From Stramentimicrobium sp964525625 (GTDB taxonomy: Bacteria; Atribacterota; Phoenicimicrobiia; Phoenicimicrobiales; Stramentimicrobiaceae): DNA of 19,664 bases. The position numbers and the translations under genes are program-made. The notes beneath the pieces are model-generated. The model was given only the letters and a program-made list of their open reading frames with translations. It had not been told where the DNA came from and searched no databases. Shown here piece by piece: positions 14,534 through 19,664 of the stretch. Location of the stretch: assembly GCA_964525625.1 (NCBI GenBank), contig CAZGKY010000025.1:1-19664 (forward strand). The letters are read 5' to 3'. Each line of letters opens with the position of its first letter. Position 1 is the first letter of the stretch.

Positions 14534-15430
14534 TTATAAAAGGGCAGTACTGAAATATCTTTCTGCTCTATCAGGTAATACTGTTACCACTCTATTTCTG
14601 CCATTATCTAAATGTAAAGCAGCACATACATTAGCTCCGGAAGAAGTTCCTACTAACAATCCTTCCTGAAGTGATAGCAGGCGAGTAGTTTTAATGGCTT
14701 CCTCATCAGAAACCGTTATCACAAAATCTACCAGATTCACATCTAAAACACCAGGAATAAAACCATCTCCAATACCCTGTATCTGATGAAGTCCTGGCTC
14801 TTTACCCAGAAGAGCAGCACTATTTTTTGGTTCTACTGCTACAATCTTTATTGCCGGATTCTTCTCTTTTAAAAACTGCCCCATTCCCTGAAGAGTTCCG
14901 CCACTTCCCACACCAGCAACAAATATATCAATCTCACCCTCGGTATCTGTCCAGATCTCAGGTCCTAAAATTTTATAATGAGTCTCTGGATTTTTAGGAT
15001 TTACAAATTGATCCGCTACAAAATATCTATCCGGTTCCTGTTTAATTATCTCTCTCATCCTGTTAATAGAACCGGTTAAACTTTCTTCAGCAGGGGTAGT
15101 AATTATTTCCCCGCCAAAGGCATGTATGATTTTTTTTCTTTCTTCACTCATATTTTCCGGCATCACACAGACAACCTGATAACCTTTCTGAACTCCAATA
15201 AGGGTTAAGCCTATCCCTGTATTACCAGAGGTAGCTTCAATAATAGTCATTCCTGGTTTTAATTTCCCCTCTTTTTCAGCTTCTTCAATTATATATTTAG
15301 CAACACGATCTTTTATGCTTCCTCCAGGGTTAAGAAACTCAGCCTTAGCAAATACATTACCTGAAGAAATCTTCTCCAAACAGATAAGCGGAGTATCCCC
15401 AATCGCTTTAATGATATTATTAACTAACAT
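14534..15430 (-). CDS. cysK: Cysteine synthase (O-acetylserine sulfhydrylase)
   Basis: Pyridoxal-phosphate enzyme that makes cysteine from O-acetylserine and sulfide. The cofactor lysine is Lys40 in NPGGSIKDR (34-42). The substrate loop is EATSGNTG (65-72), and the phosphate-binding glycine loop is GVGSGGTLQG. VGTSSGAN and the C-terminal PDRAERYFST complete the family pattern; the last differs from the more usual PDSGERYLST. At 298 residues it is normal to slightly short. The ribosome binding site AAAGG lies about 10 bases upstream. A TATAAT -10 candidate is at 15455-15460 on the minus strand without a clear -35. It is separated from its neighbours and probably monocistronic. Confidence 0.93.
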   Translation of the reverse strand: MLVNNIIKAIGDTPLICLEKISSGNVFAKAEFLNPGGSIKDRVAKYIIEEAEKEGKLKPGMTIIEATSGNTGIGLTLIGVQKGYQVVCVMPENMSEERKKIIHAFGGEIITTPAEESLTGSINRMREIIKQEPDRYFVADQFVNPKNPETHYKILGPEIWTDTEGEIDIFVAGVGSGGTLQGMGQFLKEKNPAIKIVAVEPKNSAALLGKEPGLHQIQGIGDGFIPGVLDVNLVDFVITVSDEEAIKTTRLLSLQEGLLVGTSSGANVCAALHLDNGRNRVVTVLPDRAERYFSTALL

Positions 15431-15763
15431 ATTATGCTTACCTTTCTATTTTGAATTATATTCTAATTTTGCTTAGAAAAAGATAAATACTATAGTTTAT
15501 CAAAAATATAATAATGAATAATACCAAAATTAGTATCTTTCTGCAAGAAAAACACTTGTCTGGTAAATTGTTTCAAGAGTACTTTAAAAAAATAAAATAT
15601 TTAAACTTATTTTAGTCCAGAAAATTAGTTCAGGGAAGAGAAACTTAGATAATGGGGGAATATAGTAATTATTATATTAAAATAAATTAAAAAGATAGGG
15701 TCTAATTACTTATTAATAAAGCAAGAAACTAAATTAATATTTAACAGGAATAAAATTTATTAC
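15431..15763. other. 333-base AT-rich gap upstream of cysK
   Basis: No coding frame is convincing on either strand. It holds the presumed cysK promoter (TATAAT on the minus strand at 15455-15460) and an inverted repeat GATAAA/TTTATC around an ACTATAGT core near 15481-15500. I see no clear terminator and nothing else that I can name. Confidence 0.5.
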
Positions 15764-16402
15764 TTATGGTAATCTTAAAACAGATTGGGGATTTATACTC
15801 TTATCTTCCCAGTAAATCTGGTTACGTTCTTTCATTATCTCCAGAGTTCGATAGATATCTGCTAAAGAATACTGACTGGGCATAGCATATACCAGGTCCT
15901 GAGCAGTAACTTGCTCTTTCCCCTGTAACAAATCTTTTAAATAGGTAACAATTAATGCACTTATATTCTGGTATTTCCCTTCTTCTCCTGCTGGGAAAGA
16001 TTGGGAGAAAATTTTGTCTTTATTTGAGTATATTTCTACTTTTTTCTCAGGATTTTCTTCTCTCTGATTTAATTTCTGATCAATTTCATTTTGTTTATTC
16101 ATTACCTGTTGCATTTGTCTCTTTATTTCTTCCCATTCCATCTTTTTACCAGAAGATACTCCCTCTTCATTGCTATTACTTTCCTTACTTTCTTTCAACT
16201 TAAAGTAAGTGGTTTCATAAATATATTGTGATAAGTATTCTAAGTTATCAGCATTATGCTTCATCTTACTGATCATCAGTTCAATCTTTTTTAGAATTTG
16301 TAAAGACCATAAATAAAAAATAACTCCTAAAAACAATGCTAATATTATCATAAAAATAGCCAATAATGGCGTACTTAGAATTAATTCTGAGATATTACTC
16401 AT
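15764..16402 (-). CDS. Unknown membrane-anchored protein with coiled coil and C-terminal helical domain
   Basis: I do not recognise the family. One strong N-terminal membrane segment (about 10-34) is followed by a basic stretch, so the long C-terminal part should be cytoplasmic. Residues about 88-118 are rich in E, K and Q with heptad-like spacing and probably form a coiled coil. Residues about 120-145 look disordered. The last 65 residues (about 147-212) form a compact, predicted-helical unit, with ALIVTYLKDLLQGKEQVTAQ, SLADIYRTLEIMKERN and a short closing YWEDKSINPQSVLRL, reminiscent of a winged helix. A good AAGGGAGT ribosome binding site precedes the ATG. It follows another single-span protein on the same strand by 126 bases and is the last gene of the nikR-to-sirtuin series. 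Confidence 0.75.
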   Translation of the reverse strand: MSNISELILSTPLLAIFMIILALFLGVIFYLWSLQILKKIELMISKMKHNADNLEYLSQYIYETTYFKLKESKESNSNEEGVSSGKKMEWEEIKRQMQQVMNKQNEIDQKLNQREENPEKKVEIYSNKDKIFSQSFPAGEEGKYQNISALIVTYLKDLLQGKEQVTAQDLVYAMPSQYSLADIYRTLEIMKERNQIYWEDKSINPQSVLRLP

Positions 16403-16528
16403 TTTTTACTCCCTTAATAAGAATAAAAATAAAAAACTCACCCTTGTAAAGGGTAGCCTCAACCATATTGGAAAAAATTCATTTACCATTTTCATCAGCA
16501 AAAAGTTTTTTAATTGTAAATATAATAG

Positions 16529-16906
16529 TTATATTTCTTCACTTTCCAGGACAATTTGTTTTAATAGTTTTTTCTCTTGTCCTTTTTGGTTATTCTTTTC
16601 ATTTTCCTCTTTTTTTATCTTATACCTCTGGTCAGACTCAGGAATATTCTTCTCTTTTCCCTGATTTTTAATCACCTGTTCATAAGAAAGAGATTTCTCC
16701 GGGAAAACCAGTTCTTCGTTAAATAAAATCTTAGGCAATCTCTCTAAACGGGTAGTAGTTACATCCAATCCCTTGGACATTTCTGTTACTGTTAGTGAAA
16801 ATTGGGTATAAAGTCGATAGAATATTATCGCCAGCCAGATAACAAAAAAACAGATAAAAATAGAGAGAAAAGAAAGCAGAAAAACCATGATATCTATATA
16901 ATTCAT
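16529..16906 (-). CDS. Unknown small single-span membrane protein with charged tail
   Basis: No family recognised. Residues about 6-31 form one long hydrophobic segment, MVFLLSFLSIFICFFVIWLA among it. A short linker (about 32-80) contains TTTRLERLPKILFNEELVFP. The tail (about 80-125) is dominated by E, K, N and Q and is likely disordered or coiled. The start has GAGGT about eight bases upstream. It lies 27 bases after the sirtuin gene and before the 212-residue membrane protein, with the same one-helix-plus-charged-cytoplasmic-region plan. This suggests that the two act as partners. The function is unknown. Confidence 0.7.
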   Translation of the reverse strand: MNYIDIMVFLLSFLSIFICFFVIWLAIIFYRLYTQFSLTVTEMSKGLDVTTTRLERLPKILFNEELVFPEKSLSYEQVIKNQGKEKNIPESDQRYKIKKEENEKNNQKGQEKKLLKQIVLESEEI

Positions 16907-16933
16907 ATAGTTACCTCATACCTCACTTAATAA

Positions 16934-17695
16934 TCACCAAATTCCCATATATTTGCAGACTTCAGATAGAAAAACTCCAACATCCTGGTGTACTACAACG
17001 GTAGCTTTATGATCTAAATGGGTTTTCATATAATTCACAATAACTAATTGACCATTTTGTGCTAAACTATATTCAGGTAATAAATTAGCCGGTGAAACCT
17101 GTAGTGATGAACCCACTACCAGAAATAAGTCCGCTTTACTAGCTTCGGAAATAGCCTCTTCAATATTAGATAATATTTCTCCAAATAATACGACATCGGG
17201 TTTAAAAATCCCGCCACACTGGCAATAAGGAATCTGTTTCTCATTACTCTTTATTTTTTCTAACAATAACTGTGCAGAAATTTTGTCTCCACATTTAGTG
17301 CAAATAGCTTGGGATAAATTTCCATGAATTTCTAAAACATTCTGTGAACCAGCTTTCCTATGTAAATTGTCAATATTCTGGGTTATTAATACCTGCAAAT
17401 AACCTGATTGTTCCAAGCGAACAAGGGCATAATGGGCTTGATTGGGAGCAACATGATCTAATTCTTCTATCCGCGGACGATAAAAATAATAAAATCGGGA
17501 AGGATTCTCCTGAAAAGCCTGTATACTGGTTACATCTATGGGATTTACCTTAGACCATAAACCTTTGCCCGGGGTTCGAAAATCAGGAATACCAGAAGCA
17601 GTACTAACGCCAGCTCCAGTTAAACAAACGGTATAATGGGCATTCTGTAACAAGTTACTTACTTGAGTTATTGTCTTCTGATCCACTGTAGTCAT
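16934..17695 (-). CDS. cobB: Sir2-family NAD-dependent protein deacylase
   Basis: Removes acyl groups from lysines using NAD+, giving nicotinamide and O-acyl-ADP-ribose. The NAD-binding motif GAGVSTASGIPDFR lies at 27-40, TQNID at 105-109, and the catalytic His124 in EIHGN. The zinc site is formed by Cys132, Cys135, Cys158 and Cys160. GSSLQVSPA (195-203) and the C-terminal VIVNY motif are present. Length 253 is typical of bacterial sirtuins. Acyl preference cannot be read with confidence; the Tyr/Arg pair that marks desuccinylases is not evident, so deacetylation is most likely. The ATG lacks a clear ribosome binding site. It lies 102 bases after the YchF-like gene on the same strand. Confidence 0.94.
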   Translation of the reverse strand: MTTVDQKTITQVSNLLQNAHYTVCLTGAGVSTASGIPDFRTPGKGLWSKVNPIDVTSIQAFQENPSRFYYFYRPRIEELDHVAPNQAHYALVRLEQSGYLQVLITQNIDNLHRKAGSQNVLEIHGNLSQAICTKCGDKISAQLLLEKIKSNEKQIPYCQCGGIFKPDVVLFGEILSNIEEAISEASKADLFLVVGSSLQVSPANLLPEYSLAQNGQLVIVNYMKTHLDHKATVVVHQDVGVFLSEVCKYMGIW

Positions 17696-17797
17696 TGTTA
17701 TTATTATATTTGGGATTATTTAACTTCCCTAAACTCCTCCCTACCAAAAGATGAAAAAATAATCTTTTAATATATATTATTCCCTGAAATGACTTTT

Positions 17798-18871
17798 TTA
17801 GACATTAAATCTAAAATTAATAATATCTCCATCTTCAACAAGATAACTTTTCCCCTCAATCTTGAACAAACCTTTTTCTTTGACTTTAGCTATTGATCCC
17901 CAATTCTTCAGATCAGTTAAACTGATCACCTCTGCTCTGATAAAACCTCGCTCCATATCACTATGAACTTTACCAGCTGCCTTTACAGCTGTTGTCCCTC
18001 TCTTTATAGTCCAGGCTTTTACTTCATCTTTGCCTATGGTAAAGAATGAAATTAAACCGAGATGCTGGTACAAAATGTGTGTTAATCTTTTTATTCCACT
18101 TTCTGGCAAACCAAGATCCTCTAAGAAGAGCTGTTTTTCTTCGTCTGGTAATTCATTTATTTCCATTTCAATTTTACCGCAAATAGAAATGCTGGCCATC
18201 TGACGTTCTTGAATAAACTGATTAAACTGTTCCTTTTCAGGAAAGTTATTTTTTCTCAGTTGTTCTTCATCAAGATTAACTACGACAATGATGGGCTTCA
18301 AACTAAAAAAGGAAAATCCGCTTAATAATTTTATTTCCTCATCACTAAAAGGTAGATTCGCTAGTAAATTGTTTTCATTCAAATAGTGGGCACATCTTTC
18401 CAAAATTCGCTTTTCATTTTCTTCCTGGTTGGTTAACTTACGCTTAGTCTGGTCCAAGCGTTTAATACGGTTTTCTATTAATTCTAAATCTCGCAAAATA
18501 ATTTCATAGATTATACTCTCCAGTTGACGAACAGGATTGGTTTCCCCAGGAATTAATTTATCTTCAAAAACTCGAACTACTATTAATAGAGCATCAGCAT
18601 TCTGTATTTGAGCAAAAGCATCCTGTTTTAATTTGTCTGACACCTCCGCTGAAATTCCACCAATATCAACAATCTCCATAGTTGCATATATAATTTTTTT
18701 ATTTTGATTGATAGCACTTAAATAATCAAGCCTGTCGTCAACAACTTTGATTACTCCAATATTTTTGGTCTTTGGTGATAGAAATGAATCGGTTTGCTTA
18801 TGTTGACTGGTGAGTAGATTAAAAAGAGTGGTTTTACCACTTAAAGGCATTCCTAAAATACCTATATTCAT
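17798..18871 (-). CDS. Divergent YchF/Obg-family P-loop NTPase with TGS (DUF933) domain
   Basis: Related to YchF, a ribosome-associated ATPase of the Obg/TRAFAC class. The P-loop is GMPLSGKTTLF (7-17). The G3 motif is DIGG (69-72). The G4 position reads NLDE (199-202), the NxxE form of ATP-preferring YchF proteins. A helical insert covers about 110-190. The TGS/DUF933 domain (about 273-357) is well conserved: ISFFTIGKDEVKAWTIKRGT (274-293), ERGFIRAEVIS (307-317) and DGDIINFRFNV (347-357). The G-domain is unusual: the glycine-rich KGASKGEG-like segment after G3 is replaced by a shorter ISAEVSDK, and the segment near 102-113 that carries the catalytic histidine in YchF has none. It is probably a paralogue rather than the standard housekeeping YchF. 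GAGGTG precedes the ATG. Confidence 0.85.
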   Translation of the reverse strand: MNIGILGMPLSGKTTLFNLLTSQHKQTDSFLSPKTKNIGVIKVVDDRLDYLSAINQNKKIIYATMEIVDIGGISAEVSDKLKQDAFAQIQNADALLIVVRVFEDKLIPGETNPVRQLESIIYEIILRDLELIENRIKRLDQTKRKLTNQEENEKRILERCAHYLNENNLLANLPFSDEEIKLLSGFSFFSLKPIIVVVNLDEEQLRKNNFPEKEQFNQFIQERQMASISICGKIEMEINELPDEEKQLFLEDLGLPESGIKRLTHILYQHLGLISFFTIGKDEVKAWTIKRGTTAVKAAGKVHSDMERGFIRAEVISLTDLKNWGSIAKVKEKGLFKIEGKSYLVEDGDIINFRFNV

Positions 18872-18917
18872 TATTCACCTCACCATATTTTTAATTTATC
18901 CCTGGTAGCAATCGGGT

Positions 18918-19334
18918 TTAGATTAATTCTTTCCCACAGGTAGCCATAGCTAAATTACCATATTTCACACCTTTAACTGCTTTTAGCTTATCAGTGAGTT
19001 GCTGTAAAGATCGTGCTTTGCCCTGTACAATAATTACTTCTAGGCAATTATCGTGATCTAGATGGATATGTTGGGTAGAAATAATAAGATGGTGATAAGC
19101 ATGCTGATAGCTAATTAATTTCTGTACTAATCCTCTTTTATGATGACTGTAGACCAGAGTAATAGTGCCAGCAACCTGTGCGTTCTTAGCCCATTCTTCC
19201 TCTACCAGTTCTTCTCTAATTAAATCTCTGATTGCCTCTGATCGGTTTTTATACTTCTGCTCTTTAAGATGAAGGTCAAACTTTTGTAATAGTTCATCTT
19301 CTAAAGAAATACTAAAACGCACTAATCGAGACAT
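18918..19334 (-). CDS. nikR: Nickel-responsive repressor NikR
   Basis: Ribbon-helix-helix DNA-binding protein (about 1-45: RLVRFSISLEDELLQKFD, then RSEAIRDLIREEL) joined to an ACT-like nickel-sensing domain (about 52-138). The high-affinity nickel ligands known from E. coli NikR (His76, His87, His89, Cys95) correspond here to His78, His89, His91 and Cys97, the last three in HIHLDHDNC (89-97). The length of 138 is typical. It would repress nickel uptake genes when nickel is plentiful. No nickel transporter or nickel enzyme is in the window. It heads the minus-strand series and lies 46 bases before the YchF-like gene. A weak AAGGA lies about 11 bases before the ATG. Confidence 0.95.
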   Translation of the reverse strand: MSRLVRFSISLEDELLQKFDLHLKEQKYKNRSEAIRDLIREELVEEEWAKNAQVAGTITLVYSHHKRGLVQKLISYQHAYHHLIISTQHIHLDHDNCLEVIIVQGKARSLQQLTDKLKAVKGVKYGNLAMATCGKELI

Positions 19335-19610
19335 ATTATCACTAATCCTTCTTTATCTTGATAAATAATTTGTGATTTGTGTCTAAATGATTTAATAATA
19401 AGTACTTTGATCCTTTTACCATATCATCATATTGTAATAATATTTTTTTATTCAATAATAACACACTAGATGATTACCGGCAAGCTTATCTCTGTTGGAA
19501 ACCCTCTTAAAACGCACTTAGCAGTTACAATTATAATAAAGTATAATATAAAAAATAATGAAAAATTCCATAGAGATTTATAACATATATACTACTCCAT
19601 AAGTTTATGA
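19335..19610. other. AT-rich leader and 3' exon flank between nikR and the group II intron
   Basis: No coding frame. It contains the candidate nikR promoter (19426-19455). The part from about 19456 to 19610 lies downstream of the intron's 3' end in transcription order and is thus the 3' exon flank. It looks intergenic, so the intron does not appear to interrupt a recognisable gene on this side. Confidence 0.5.
19426..19455 (-). promoter_or_regulatory. Candidate promoter of nikR
   Basis: On the minus strand TTGAAT (19450-19455) and TATGAT (19426-19431) are separated by 18 bases. Matches to consensus are four of six and five of six. The leader would be about 85 bases. AATAATA-like repeats around it could bear on autoregulation, but no canonical NikR operator (GTATGA with TCATAC) is present. 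Confidence 0.4.
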
Positions 19611-19664
19611 ATCGAGTAGGAGGTAGATGATTAATTCATCTACCGTCCTCTCACACCACCGTAC
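19611..19664 (-). mobile_element. 3' end of a group II intron (domains V-VI), cut by the window edge
   Basis: Read on the minus strand, the edge begins with GTACGGTGGTGTGAGAGGAC, the typical 3' strand of domain V and start of domain VI in bacterial group II introns. Domain VI is a perfect nine-pair hairpin, GGTAGATGA with TCATCTACC (19622-19644). Its basal stem GAG/CTC plus GGA/TCC leaves a bulged adenosine at 19617, seven bases from the 3' end, the usual branch-point position. The intron ends with CTCGAT, whose final AT matches the conserved AY 3' terminus, placing the splice site after position 19611. The rest of the ribozyme and any reverse transcriptase gene would lie to the right of the window. 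Confidence 0.85.

Noticed and set aside
19335..19610. A canonical NikR operator (GTATGA with TCATAC)
   Set aside because: The half-sites are not present at the required spacing; only AT-rich repeats are seen.

Overview
This is an AT-rich bacterial window with strong AAGGAGG-type ribosome binding sites and short gaps. The gene set (molybdopterin-cofactor operon with two moeA genes, NikR, HtpX, a sirtuin, a MoaC-MOSC fusion, a MoeA fused to a periplasmic-binding-like domain) suggests an anaerobe of a Clostridia-like or Atribacterota-like lineage. The lineage is an inference from gene style; no rRNA or other clean phylogenetic marker is present. Both edges lie in mobile DNA: a broken IS256-type transposase on the left and the 3' end of a group II intron on the right. 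A contig bounded by repeats would look like this.

Layout, left to right. 1-621: remains of a transposase and of a second, unrecognised gene, both decayed. 608-1667: htpX with its own promoter. 1882-4375, minus strand: nadE, a Raf-inhibitor-like (PEBP) protein and a RimK-type ATP-grasp ligase. 4507-5256: a HAD hydrolase on the plus strand, ending tail-to-tail with the next operon. 5283-11674, minus strand: a tightly packed cofactor operon in transcription order moeA, moeA-PBP, moaA, moaC-MOSC, mogA, lysE-type exporter, with gaps of 39, -17, 3, 1 and 24 bases. 11675-12582: a 908-base non-coding region. 12583-14458: two convergent EamA transporters. 14534-15430: cysteine synthase. 15764-19334, minus strand: nikR, a divergent YchF-like ATPase, a sirtuin and two unknown membrane-anchored proteins. 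19611-19664: group II intron end.

The cofactor operon covers GTP cyclisation (MoaA, MoaC), adenylation of molybdopterin (MogA) and metal insertion (two MoeA proteins). Molybdopterin synthase (MoaD/MoaE) and a molybdate or tungstate transporter are absent and must lie elsewhere. Two MoeA proteins, one carrying an oxyanion-binding-like domain, fit an organism that handles tungsten and/or molybdenum. NikR points to nickel enzymes outside the window.

The most interesting part is the non-coding region before moeA. It holds a well-formed minus-strand promoter (TTGCAA, 17 bases, TATAAT), followed by about 160 bases with four hairpins, the last being a rho-independent terminator, with no open reading frame that explains them. 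This looks like an unannotated small RNA or an attenuator. Next to it are a dispersed-repeat-like hairpin and a roughly 250-base imperfect palindrome. Other points of interest are the MOSC domain lacking its usual cysteines, the YchF relative with a shortened G-domain, and the two unknown proteins beside the sirtuin.
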